A stretch of 64,000 nt of DNA from Strobilurus pachycystidiatus. Its lineage: Eukaryota; Basidiomycota; Agaricomycetes; Agaricales; Physalacriaceae. The stretch covers positions 1-64,000 of the forward strand of contig JAHLMK010000007.1 in NCBI GenBank assembly GCA_019915135.1, in the 5' to 3' direction. The stretch's first letter is position 1; the number at the start of each line of letters is the position of its first letter. This document shows positions 1 through 10,900 of this stretch, one piece after another. The position numbers were made by a program, and so were the translations under genes. Under the pieces are notes generated by a model. The model was given only the letters and a program-made list of their open reading frames with translations. It made no database searches and had not been told where the DNA came from.

Positions 1-8
1 CCGGAGTG

Positions 9-560
9 CTAGCACGACCTCGGCGGAGCAGGGCTGCGTCTCGGCGCTACCGGGATGTGACCAGGCATAGTGCCAAAAGCACCTGGAGTGTGAGGGCGGA
101 CGGGCGAAGAACCGAAGAGACTGTGGAGACCGGGAGACGAAGGGGAGAGCGATTGAGCATCATCCTCATCAGAGACAGAAGGATTGGCGAGCAACTCAAA
201 GTATTCCTCCTCTCCTTGTCGGTGTACTTGGTGATAAAGCCCGGTTGGTGACTGCTGTCAAAGTGCTTGCGCAGCACCTCAAAATCGTGGAACCGTTCAT
301 TGCACATGAGGTCGGGACAGGTGACTTGATCCGTTAGAGGGTTGCGCTCCAAGATACGATGACGGCCGGGTACTATATTCATGTCAACAATGAAAACCTG
401 ACCCTATAAGCGTTGATGTATCAGTACACACCAATGATAGGTTCCGTGAAGACGAGGTAGGATGGGTCGTGCCGGCCCCGGAGGTGACGGTTAAAGCGAC
501 TTTCAGTCACAGGATCGCCACAAATCTCACACTTCTTTTTGCGCGTCCTAGATTGAGTAC
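9..560 (-). pseudogene. C2H2 zinc-finger protein, 3' part, apparently frameshifted
   Basis: Two C2H2-type fingers are encoded on the minus strand. The first is C-x2-C-x11-H-x4-H, beginning CEICGDPV, at about 465-535 and preceded by the basic stretch RTRKKK. The second is C-x4-C-x12-H-x4-H, beginning CPDLMCNERF, at about 255-325. They lie in different frames and need an intron between about 380 and 430, where the sequence is AG-rich enough but I could not fix the ends. After the second finger the frame runs into weak-looking sequence. A different frame carries a convincing acidic, Ser/Pro-rich tail (EEEYFELLANPSVSDEDD) that ends at a stop at position 9. The change of frame falls in the purine tract near 200-225. 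No in-frame ATG was found for the 5' end. This is either a decayed gene or one with an unseen intron. DNA binding is the usual role of such fingers, but the target is unknown. Confidence 0.45.
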
Positions 561-736
561 TGGTCAGAAAACGACATGTTGAAGTAAGAAAAGACGCACA
601 TTGAAGACACAGACGATGAGCAAAGCTTTGTTGAAAAAAGTCCCAAATAGGAAGGTGGTGGTAAGAGGTCAAGATGTAAATTACTCTGGTCCATCAAAAG
701 GGAGTTGCCATATTAGTCCACATCATGTGACCAGTA

Positions 737-846
737 CACAGCCACGCAAATTTCTGGCAGAATTTTGGCCTGCACAGCCACGACCAGGATTTCTGGCAGA
801 AATTTGGCCTGCACAGCCACCTCAGGTTCTGCTAGAAATTTTTTAG
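737..846. repeat. Short tandem repeat, 36-39 bp, about three copies
   Basis: Copies start with CACAGCCAC at 737, 773 and 812, and share the core TTTCTGGCAGAA followed by TTTGGCCTG. The third copy is degraded. The flanking stretch 577-1005 holds no supported gene. Confidence 0.7.
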
Positions 847-1005
847 CTGCGCATATGTACTATGTTATGAGTGCTATAATAACACTGTTCCTGGATGTCT
901 GAGGCACAATTAAGTGGAAAAACCCCATGCATTAACTTGTAATTTGTAAAAAGAGTAAGTTGTTGTCGTATACAAGTACAAGTCTGGCACAGCATCATGC
1001 GGAAT

Positions 1006-2180
1006 GGGGGCCGGGCCAAAACTCATTGGGCACATTGATATAGCTAATAGAAGCATATCATACATACACCTCGAGTCCCGAGGAGGTGCGCTGCACTGGC
1101 ACCAGCCGCTGGTACCAGTGCGGGGCAAAGATGTCAACGGTGGCGGCCGACCGGATATTGTATTGGCCTCAAACCTGTTTTCCCACTCTTATAAATGTAT
1201 TTAGGACCGGCCCCAGAAGAGTTTGGGTCCCGACAATGTGTGGGGGCCAAGTGGGACTGTGTCGTCCCGGTGCCACAGCAGCCGAGGGCCTTGCGGTCCG
1301 GGGGCCGGGCTTAAACTTCTTGGGCACATTCATATAGCTATCACAAGCATATCATACATACATCACGAGTCCCGAGGAGGTGCGCTGCACTGGCACCAGC
1401 CGCCGGTACCAGTGCGGGGCAAAGATGTCAACGGTGGCGGCCAACCGGATATTGTATTGTCCTCAAACTTGTTTTCCCACTCCTATAAATGTATTTAGGA
1501 CCGGCCCCAGACGAGTTTGGGTCCCGACAATGTGTGGGGGCCAAGTGGGACTGTGTCGTCCCGGTGCCACAGCAGCCGAGGGCCTTGCGGTCCGGGGGCC
1601 GGGCTTAAACTTCTTGGGCACATTCATATAGCTATCACAAGCATATCATACATACATCACGAGTCCCGAGGAGGTGCGCTGCACTGGCACCAGCCGCCGG
1701 TACCAGTGCGGGGCAAAGATGTCAACGGTGGCGGCCAACCGGATATTGTATTGTCCTCAAACTTGTTTTCCCACTCCTATAAATGTATTTAGGACCGGCC
1801 CCAGACGGATTTGGGTCCCGACAATGTGTGGGGGCCAAGCGGGACTGTGTCGTCCCGGTGCCACAGCAGCCGAGGGCCTTGCGGTCCGGGGGCCGGGCTT
1901 AAACTTCTTGGGCACATTCATATAGCTAATACAAGCATATCATACATACATTCCGAGTCCCGAGGAGGTGCGCTGCACTGGCACCAGCCCCCGGTACCAG
2001 TGCGCGAGCAGAGATGTCAACGGTGGCGGCCGCACGTATATCGTATGACCACGAAACCTTCTCCCCCACCCTCCCCCAACCCTAAAGGACTGGCCCCCGA
2101 AGGAATTAGGCCTATCCGATGTGTGGTCGCGAAGCTGGATCCGGCCGTCCTGGTACCGGAACCAAAGAAGCAGCTGTAAC
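1006..2180. repeat. 294-bp tandem repeat, three full copies plus one decayed copy
   Basis: The motif CCGGGC recurs at 1011, 1305, 1599 and 1893, giving an exact 294-bp period. Copies 2 and 3 are almost identical, copy 1 differs at several sites, and the second half of copy 4 (after about 2010) is strongly diverged. Each unit contains a TATAAATG stretch (for example near 1191) and an inverted repeat GCACTGGCACC / GGTACCAGTGC (1093-1103 and 1111-1121 in copy 1). Short frames of 83-91 codons recur only because the DNA is repeated. I see no sign that they are genes. Confidence 0.9.
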
Positions 2181-2280
2181 TCGGGAACGAGCGAGAGTGC
2201 CGCCTAGCTGTTTCGGGACAGTGATCCTGACCCTAAAAGGGTGCGGCCCCCGGGACGTTCCTGGAAATCGGGAGTGCAAA

Positions 2281-2303
2281 GCGTATTTCGAGTCGAAATA
2301 CGC
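2281..2303. repeat. 23-bp near-perfect palindrome
   Basis: Arms GCGTATTTCGA and TCGAAATACGC flank a single G. It is followed by a short run of TATAGG steps. It lies in the otherwise featureless 2181-2515 stretch just upstream of P copy 1, so it could be a regulatory site or simply a hairpin. Confidence 0.6.
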
Positions 2304-2515
2304 CGGCTTATAGGTATAGGTATAGGGGAGCGCGAATATATGGTATAGGACGCAGGTATACATGTTGCAGCCAGGCGATAGCGTTAAGCCGCCATTGGCT
2401 AGTGGTGTTGACGTGTGTATGGCGTGGCGTATGAAGAGACCACTGGCTGATGACCGTCATGTAGCGACAACTCAAAAGAACACGGGAAAAGAGCAAAGAC
2501 GTGGACGAAGGGTTC

Positions 2516-4742
2516 ATGAAAAGACCGCGAGTGGAAAATGGTGTGGCAGACACGGTGAGCGTAGGTGGCCAGGAAGCAGAGGATGCCGGTGCTGAGGGTC
2601 ACACTCGTGCGTCCGACGTGGACATAAAGGTGCGTTAGTTGCTTTTCTGTTTCTGTTCTGATACGTGACATTTGTGTATCAGGATTATACTGGTGGCCAG
2701 GAAGCAGAGGATGCCGGTGCTGAGGCTCACACTCTTGCGGCAGACGTGGACATAAAGGTGCGTTAGTTTCTGACTCTGTTCTGATACGTGACATTTCCGT
2801 ATCAGGATTATACTGGCGGGTCGGAGGAGCTTCTTAAAAATGGATTGGACTTGGACGCACAGGTGGCACCAGTGAGCTGCGACAAAAGCTCCCATCCACG
2901 TAGATTGATGTTTGACCGCAGGATGTTGGTGCCATAGCTCATTTGGCGACCTTGGAGTGTGAAGTCTTGAAGGACGTGCTCCGGGTGTTGTACAAGGTTC
3001 CTTATTGGCGTGCCGCGCTGAGGGAGGGCAAGCTTGAGTGGTTGGTCCGAAAGCTGCAGTGGGCCCACGGGTACCATGATGTGCTGGCGTGCGTTCTTTC
3101 AATGATCTTGGGTATGACACGTACGTTCCGGGCGGCGCACGATGAATCCTCAACCAAGGCGTGGATGGCGATGGACCGCGTACTAGAGGCCGAGGCAGGA
3201 GGGGATGTGGGGGGGGCAATGGGTCGTCCCAACGTCCACTTTGATGAGGATTGGAGACAGATGGTCGGCCCGATGTACGAAAAGGCCGCATTGCAGGGCG
3301 ATGTTATGGCAGACGATACGTTGGCGAGTCTGGTGAAAGAGGCTATGTGGACGTGTTGGCCGAAGCTGAGCGCCACTTGCCTGCCGCCCGTCCCACACCT
3401 GCTTCACCTTTTACTGTCGCATACACCTCTCAAGAGTGACGGTACGCATGGATTGTGGCCAGCATTGGTGCGTGACACGTAAAGTGGGAACATCCGGCAC
3501 TGATCGATGAGAAGGTATTCGCTCATGTGGACTGGCGTGCGTTGGACTTCGTGCCATCTAACCGCCTGGCAGGGGTGTTGCATCGATGTGGGGGTGCGGA
3601 GTCAAGCGTCGGCGCCGTGCTGGAGGAGTTGGGATGCCTTGTCTTCAATAACCTCAGAGGCGCGTATGACTGGGGCCAAAAGTACGTCTATACTCGTGTG
3701 TCGAGTGGCAGAGTGGTGTTAGGCGGGACATGTAGCAATACCGCTTTGGCCGGAGTGCTAGGGCTCGACGTTGCAGTGGTGGAGGAGATGGTGCAAGTAA
3801 TAGTCAGGGAACATGGTGAGTGATGTGCAGGCGTTTGGTCTATTGTTATGACTTTGGAGTCAGGAAGCATCCAAGAGGATGCACCGTCCGCCAAGGATGT
3901 CCATCTGGTGCGGTTGGCATTGGCTATATACAGGGATGCACCCATGGGCACAGGCGAAACATTGTCGATGGTGATGGTTCGCAAGCTTCTTCTCCTTGCC
4001 CACCTGCATCAAAAATTGGTTGTGCCGATGTGCGAGGAATTGCCATCCTTGAAACGCTTCTTTGTCGAGGTCCGGGGGACAGGGCCCGGCCGGCCAACCA
4101 CGGGATGGTACAAGTTCGGGATGCCCTCGATTGGTTCACGTAAGGCTTGGCTGAGGGAAGCCCTAAACATGCAATGTGATGCCGATGTCGCGGGCCTTGG
4201 CCGGCGACTGGCGGACGGCCTTCGACACTGGGATCGGGGAATGGTAGAGCATGATTTCAAGGGGGGCGAATACACGGACAGGAGGAGCTTGGTGCCCGAG
4301 GACATCTTGCGTGTAGCAAAGGACATGTTTCTGGTGCGCATGTGAGGTTTGTTGGCCGTGTCCCGCTAACTTATGCTTTCAGCGGACCAGTATACCTTAT
4401 ATGATAACGGCCGCAGTCAGCGCGGGGGCCGACGCGAACGTCAGGAGCATATCTCTGACTGACGTGGAAACTTGGGTATCAGGCAGGTGTATCCGCATTG
4501 AATGGCCTGAGGCTGCCAGCAGCAATGAGGTGCGATGTTTCCTAAAGGCATGGGGCGAGCATTGGGCGGTATTTCCGCGGAATACCGATGTATTTGGCCG
4601 ATTACCACCCCCTGCAGAACTGTTCGACAACCAGGAAATCCAACGGGAGCTGCCAAACGCCCCAGAGGATGACTCTGACTCAGAGTCGGACGTAGATGAA
4701 GAAGATAAAGGTTGGGATTCTCTCCGTGAGGAACACAACTAA
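2516..4742 (+). CDS. P-family protein, copy 1 (unrecognised, about 643 aa)
   Basis: Function not recognised. Proposed exons: 2516-2629, 2683-2757, 2806-2871, 2922-3467, 3515-3815, 3864-4333, 4383-4742. All phases agree and give 643 residues. Introns are 47-53 nt with GTGCGT, GTGAGC or GTGAGT donors. The start ATG at 2516 follows an in-frame stop and begins MKRPRVENG, a possible basic nuclear signal. The body is predicted to be mostly helical. Blocks shared with the two other copies include VPHLLHLLL (near 3400), VFAHVDWRAL (exon 5 start), LRGAYDWGQKYV, LALAIYRDAP and LLAHLHQKLVVPMC. The last exon ends in a strongly acidic tail (DDSDSESDVDEED). Exon 2 duplicates part of exon 1. The coding region may extend through further exons to 5362 (see next entry). 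It is separated from the two sister copies by the JmjC/RTC4/F-box block. The gene model is fairly secure from the paralogue comparison. Confidence 0.7.
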
Positions 4743-5362
4743 TGAGGTTGTAGGAGCGGTCAGTATATTTGAGCAGGAGGACCGCAAGGACGCCGGAGGT
4801 CAGGTGCAAGCTTTGCAGTCCCAAGACTTGAGACGATTCTTCCAGGCACCATTGGAGGGGAAATCTTTACAACGTGAGTGACCGGACATGCGCATTGAGG
4901 GCCGACGCGAGTTAGTTGCAGGGGCTATTGCGAAAATGAAGGCAAACGCGGTTAGATGGGAACAAACGGTCTTAAAGACTGTGCCGGCAAAGTCGGTGAG
5001 TTGGGGGGTTCGCGGCCAGTCATTCAGAAGCAATGACACTGCAACAGATTATGCAGAGGGTGGCGGGAGACCTGCGATGGATGCGCAGCGGCTTGGAAGA
5101 GCACACAAAATCAATGATAGTAGATTCAAACATCATGGAAGTCGCGCGAAGGGTGATGGAGAAGGAGGGGTTGGGGGAGGTGATGGGGGAAGAAGCGCTC
5201 TCTCAATTCAAGGAAGAACTCGCTGCCTGTCTCAAAAGATGGGAAGAGATTGTGGGTGAGGCGAGTCCGTCGCCTGGGCTTCTGTACTGCATGGAGCCTT
5301 GTTCTAGTCCCGTTTGACGAATTGCCATACTGCCAGGGAGGCTGCCCAAAGAGGTCTTTTAA
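4696..5362 (+). CDS. Downstream exons: C-terminal extension of P copy 1 or a small separate gene
   Basis: Four in-phase segments follow P copy 1: up to 4873, 4922-4995, 5048-5255 and 5337-5362. The introns have canonical GTGAGT/GTGAGG donors and CAG acceptors. Read from an ATG at 4696 they give about 161 residues, rich in charged, coiled-coil-like sequence (DLRRFFQAPLEGKSLQR, then EEALSQFKEELAACLKRWEE), ending in GRLPKEVF. Alternatively, P copy 1 skips its own stop by an intron at 4711-4753 (branch-like ACTAAT, acceptor TAG) and joins here at 4754 in phase. The sister copies lack such an extension. The product is unknown and does not match a family I recognise. Confidence 0.4.
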
Positions 5363-6434
5363 CTGTGCCGTTCTGCTCGGATAAGGATGGGCCGGGGTGG
5401 GGTTGTTCTTATAGGGTAATCAGGGTTGCTGGCTTCTGGGACGGAGCGTCTGATTGGCGAACGTTCAGAATAGAGCATATTGGGCAGCGAGACACAGGCC
5501 GCATGCTGCACATGCGCTTTGCTGCGCAACAGCGGATCTTTTCTACAGTTCCAGAGGGAGGCGTGTGCGCGAGGGCCTCGCATGGCATTTTCCGACCGTT
5601 TGCCAATGTCCTCAGCAGCCCCTGGCGGAGCTCCTTTACCGTAGTGACCATCTCCGTTGCGCTGCAAGATGCCAGCCTTTGGCCCGTTGGTTTCCCCGCT
5701 CCATTTGGTACAAGCCCTGGGCCTGCGACCGTCCGTACACAATGAGGGTTTTCAAGTTGCTGTGTGTATTTGGTATGTCGCTCGTAGTTAGGGTTTCCTC
5801 ACTTGGGGAGTTGCAATTTCGGCGCACATTTTGGGCTGTGCTTTGTGAAGGTTTTTCTTTTTTTCTTGTTGTCCGCGACGAGTATGCCTGTAACTTCCGT
5901 GATGAAGGCAGATGTGTCATGCCTTTAATGGACTCTTTGGCGCTCGCTGATACACTTGACAGATTCAGGAAGACGGAACAACATTGACGTGGACCTTGCG
6001 CGTGTGGTCGAAACCCGTTGTGAAAGAGGCTTCTCACGCCTTCTCAGGGGGCCTGGTGTCGGTTGCAAGGGAGGGAAGCGCACAATCACCGTGGGCATAG
6101 CCCGAGAATGAAGAATCTCGCATTTCTGCTTACAAGACGCGCATGCTTCGAGATGGGAAGCTGGAGCGCTTTCAATGAAAGAGCACAGCATAATGATGCA
6201 CAGCTTTTGGAAAGCAAACGCGTGTTTCTCACATGACCCGAACCGAGAGTCGTTTGGTGAACAGAATCTTGAAGGACGAGTATGCTGCTTGGTGGGCATC
6301 AGCATTGTGTCCCGAGGGCCCACCGCCCCAGTGGCCCATCACAGTGGCAGACGCCGACGATGTATGCTCTGTAAGTGTACTTATTCAGAGGGTTTGGAGC
6401 ACTTTGGGATGCGAGAGAGGTACTGGGGAAATAA
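5363..6434. other. Convergent 3' intergenic region, no gene supported
   Basis: This stretch lies between the ends of two convergent transcription units (P copy 1 on +, RTC4-like on -). Open frames up to 177 codons exist on both strands, for example 5454-5987 (+), but their translations are rich in Cys, Arg and Trp without domain-like patterning, and no consistent splice structure was found. It probably holds 3' UTRs and terminators. Confidence 0.5.
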
Positions 6435-7859
6435 TTAAATGGAGGGCCAGGCCCCTTTCCCAACCGGTTTCGCCCTGGGCCTTACCCGTTTATGAGGGTT
6501 GGACGCCTCGGTCCTCTTAACGATGACCTCGTCTGTGGGATTATCCGCACCGTCATCTGATTCATAAGGGAACATGGCGACGCCGTATGCGCTGCTGTCA
6601 CGAAGGATTTGGATAGCGTCGAGGTCACTGACAATGTCTTGATCCTCCTTGATGAGCCGCATGGCAAGCTCCGGCAAAAGTACTCGCTCGAGAAATTGTT
6701 GGCGGGCCATGGGCTCAGGCGGAGGGCGACTGGAGGGTAGAAGTGCCGAGAGGGCTTTCCACATGACGACAAATCCTTGTTCCCCGTAACTACATCGATG
6801 ACTGGTCAGCGGATCAGAACCTGTGTGTAGGCACTCACTATCCCGCCTGCATCTTCTCAAGGTTGGCAAGCTGATTGTGTATGGACGCCATGCCCGCTTT
6901 GCCCTTCTCACGGACTTCGCGGGTGGCTTCTTGCCAGAAGAAGTTTCCATCCCTTTGGCCTGGGTCGGCGATAAGTAGGGCCAGTTGCGGGAGTTTCTCC
7001 TGCACACGCCGATGGAGGCTGGCAAAATCAATATGCTCGGGCCAACCGTGCCTCTTCGCTTCCGGCAGGAGCTTTGTTTCGAAGCGATGGCGGGTACATA
7101 CTGAGATAAACAACTGCATGGGCGCTTTCCTGCCCAATGGGTTTGTCGGGCGGGGGTGAGGGGAGGACTGACGGCGGACATGGTCGAACATTTGACCTAA
7201 TCGAGGTGAACAGAGGGTGGGGAGGAGCTCGTCGCAATAAGGACACAAGTCCTTTGGATCAACGTCGGGGTCAAGGAAGCCTGCCGCAGTTCAGACAAGT
7301 TAGGGGAAAGTGTGGATGAGACGAACAGGCATCTAGATCCCCATCAGAGTCTGGTTTGGGACTGCGACGGTGGAGCTGTCAGATAGTAAAAAGGCTGAGT
7401 TTGGATAGTTTCACCTCGCACCGTACGTCGTAGGGGGGTTTGTGTTCAAGGGTTCAAAGCCCTCTTCAGAGGAGGACTCGTCCGAGGACACGACGCGTAA
7501 CCCGATATTACCGCGAACAACGGTAGACGACTGTTTGGCCAAACGAGCCTTTGACTTGGACGGTGATTTCTTGGGTGAACGCGCGACGGGAAACGGTTGA
7601 GGTTGTCGGCGCGAGATAGGAAGAGGGTGAAGATTGGCAGGAGTTTCCTTGCCCGAATCAGCATCGTTCTGCAATGGTTCGCGGTCAGATGGCGGATGGG
7701 TCGAGTTCGGGTGGAACGCACCGCAAGGGGGGCTGTTAACTGGTTTTCTTTAGTGGTGACTATGGGTCCGGGCGTTGGTGCCGGTTCTTTGGGTTTGCTT
7801 GAGGTAAGGCGCATAGCCATGCGCCGGCCAAAGGCTGTTGGTCGATGTTGGTTGTGCAT
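6435..7859 (-). CDS. RTC4-like domain protein (about 407 aa)
   Basis: Proposed exons on the minus strand: 7859-7722, 7668-7415, 7361-7327, 7280-6839, 6789-6435. All phases agree, giving 407 residues; introns are 46-53 nt. The N-terminal third is disordered and basic, with a Ser/acidic stretch (SSDESSSEEGFEP). From about residue 143 the sequence matches the RTC4-like domain: CPYCDELLP (C155, C158), then CTRHRFE (C204, H207), PEAKRHGWPEHIDF, the block starting YGEQGFVVMWKAL, VLLPELAMRLI and the terminal SSAYGVAMFP signature. The CxxC and CxxH pairs could bind zinc. The domain is named after yeast Rtc4 (restriction of telomere capping). Agaricomycetes carry many copies whose role is not established. 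The start is 76 bp downstream of the JmjC A stop on the same strand, and no separate promoter motif was seen there. Family assignment is firm; function is inferred only by name. Confidence 0.87.
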
Positions 7860-7935
7860 GGGAAGAAATAATCGGTACACTAATCATGATTTCATAGCAC
7901 GTGTGAGGATAGGTTACAGATAGTTGGCTGCCTAA

Positions 7936-10900
7936 TTAATGTCGCCCCCGTTTCTGGGTCTGATCGGATGCTGCGTCGGGGTTCCGACGCTTTCTCGTCG
8001 AGCGACGGGAGCCTTCCGCGGGTGCCTTTTCCGTTTGCTGGGAAGACAAGGCGAGGCGGCTGAGAGCGGCGGACCCATCCTGATCGAGATCCCGTCCCAC
8101 ATCTGTTTCTCCTGTGTGGCCTACATTGTGGACGGTCGCTTTGGGTCCTGCCTGTGCGAGGATGGCCTTTTCAGCCGTATGCGCTTCCATAGGATCAATG
8201 GGGAGCAGGGTGACCACGTCTTCGAGGGTGGCAGAGGGCGAGGGGGTGGGGGAGGGCGAGCGGGCTGCCGGAGGCTGCGCGACCGCAGTAACTTCGCCTT
8301 CGAGGTATGGAAAGAGGAGTTCGGGTGGAACGGGGTCGGACGGAAGGTCGATGGGTTCGTCGAAGGAGAATGTGACCTGGAAAACTGTAGCCCAAAGATC
8401 GTTCATTGCCTTGCGAAGTGCCACTGGTTCAATGCGCTGCGGAGTATCTTCAATGTCGCTGAAATTGTTAAAGTTACGGCGGACGATGGCGAAGTATCCC
8501 CAAATGTTTTGATAAAACATGCGGGGAACATCGGAGAAGACGTTGTGGATGCATGTCACGGTGTAGCGCGCACGGTGCCATTGGACGAAGTCTTTGAAAA
8601 CTGTCGTCGCAATGTGACACTCGACAAAAACACTACTGTGTTTATCTGGACCAAGGAAGAGGACAGCGGTAAGAACGGTCAGCCCGAGATATAGGATGTC
8701 GACAAGGCCAGAGAACTGGTCGGGTGGCGGCACATATTCTTCGTCGACTTCACCTGAAAGTTTTTTAGTGGTAGCCGGATTAATAGGTGGGGCGATAGTA
8801 CCGATCAAACAACGCTTGCACCAACAAACGAGGAAGCGGGCATATATAGCCCATGTCTCAGTGTGGGTCATGTTGGTCACCGAGTAATCGATGACCGTTG
8901 TGTGAATGAGTGAGGGCAGTGCCCGCCGCATGACGAATCGGTTGAGGAACTGCGCCCCCCGCATGGCACAGTCTGTGAGGTTGAGAACGTAATGCTCGGT
9001 ACCGGGGGGCATGACACTGACACAAAGTTTAGCGAAAAGACAAAAAAAAAAAAATAGGGTTCCGTGTGTGGTTTGAGCTTACACTACATCCCCTGGCTTC
9101 ATGTAGATGGCCGTCGTGACCATGTCGCTGTATTTCGTGCGAGCCTGTTCTCCAGACCACAGTTGACAGAAAGGGACTGGTTGATTCGGGTCAAAGGCTC
9201 TTTTGACGGGGAGCCAGAGCTTCTTCCCTTTGACGAGTAAGACGGCGGTTGGAAGGCCGCTGGCATCATGGTGCAGGTCAGTGTCAGATCCCTCACCACC
9301 GAGTAACTGCCAGTATAATCCCTGCGTCACATCAATGCGACAAGATGCGGCCGGGAAGATAGTGGCGGTATCTCTCAAGACAAACTTTATCTGACACAGG
9401 GACCTATGAAAGAGAAGAGTTAAATATGTGAGAGAGGAGAGGTAGTGACATCCTACTTGGTGAGGGGGGGCATGGTGCTCGGGGCCGTCTCGTCCTGTGG
9501 GATGTCAATGAGATTGACAACATCGCCCTTGTCGCCGAGGGCCATCTCCGCCAGTACCTGCATGATCGTCAGATCACGGTGGTACCCAGGTAGGTCTGCG
9601 TCCTGTAGGTCGACAAAGTCTCTGAGGAGCGGGTCTGGCGAGAAAAGGTTAAGAAGTGGAGCAGAGGGCAATCGGAAAAGGGACAAACAAGTAGCGGAGT
9701 GTGGAGCATTGACATCGACCCAGTGAGTGAAGAGTGCGGGAGAGATGGGTCCAGAGGCTGAATGCGGCCTTTTAGTGGAACAGTGGATGTGGAGGACGGT
9801 CTGGGATGCAAGGTCTAATTTCTGGAGGCGGGTGAGGTTTAACCAGTCATCGCTTGACCGACGAGAGACGACAGGGCCATCTGCTGACGGCGCGGACTGA
9901 GGCAACGTTGCGAGGGGGCGCATATGGTGAGCGGAAAGCAATCCGCGGATACGTAAGGAGAAAAGCGGAGCCTGGAGCTGGGTGAGCGGCGAGGCGATAT
10001 GGGAGGAGGCATGACCGACATAGTGTTGCAGTACGCGGACTTGTTCGATGACCCACTGTTGGCGTTCGGCGTCGAACAAGGGCAGTCCAAACGGCGCTGA
10101 TCGCTGTGTGTCAGGGTGTGAGAGGGAGGAATAGGAGGGATTACAAGTGGCAAACTGAACCCTACCTGCGTGCGCTTTGTTGTTCGAACGCCGACCACCT
10201 CTTCGGAGGCTGGAGGAGGGAGGGCTGGCACGATGATGGCGCAGTGCATGAGCGACTCGGAGATGCGTTCGGCCCGGAGGCGAATGGTTTTGCGCTCAAC
10301 GAGCGACGCATGTTCAAATGCGACGCGAGGAGGTAGCAAAAAAGTGAGGGTGTCAGGTGCCTTTCTCTTGCTTTTCGTCTTCACCTTAGTGGAGGGTGGC
10401 ATGACATGGGCGGCAGATTGAGGTTTGGCAACCCTGCGTTCTGCAGCTCGGGGTGGCGGAACGGCGGTAACCGTGAGAACGGTGCTGGCTCTGGCTGTGC
10501 GAGCTCTGTCACTGTTGGGCGATGGGTGGCGGTCCTCCGAGGCATCGGGTTGAGGGCGTGGGGAAGGTGTTCGGGAGACGCGGTGAGCCTCAATTGACGA
10601 AGTCGAGGGGAGGTGGGTTTGGGACGAAGATGGAAGGATAGCCAGAGGAGCTTTGGCTCCGTGAGGTTCAGAGGCTGCAGGATGCGCCGTGCCGTCTTCG
10701 GGCATTGGACCCCGCGGGGATTTGAGGGGAGGGGCGGAGGCGGCTTCATCGGTAATGGCGGAGAGGAGCCCGGCATACCAGAGTTCGTGTTGTGCGTCCG
10801 GCAGGGAGGGTAGGTGTTCTTCAACAGCAATCAAGAGCTGAGCGACGGCTGTTCTGAGGTCAGTGCCGTTGTAGGCAATGGTGTAGACGCATGTAAAGGC

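Noticed and set aside
1006..2180. LTR or other retrotransposon remnant
   Set aside because: No TG..CA ends, target-site duplication, primer-binding site or polymerase-like peptide was seen around the 294-bp units.
5454..5987. 177-codon open frame on the plus strand
   Set aside because: Its composition is not protein-like (rich in Cys, Arg and Trp), it lies between two convergent 3' ends, and it has no paralogue support.
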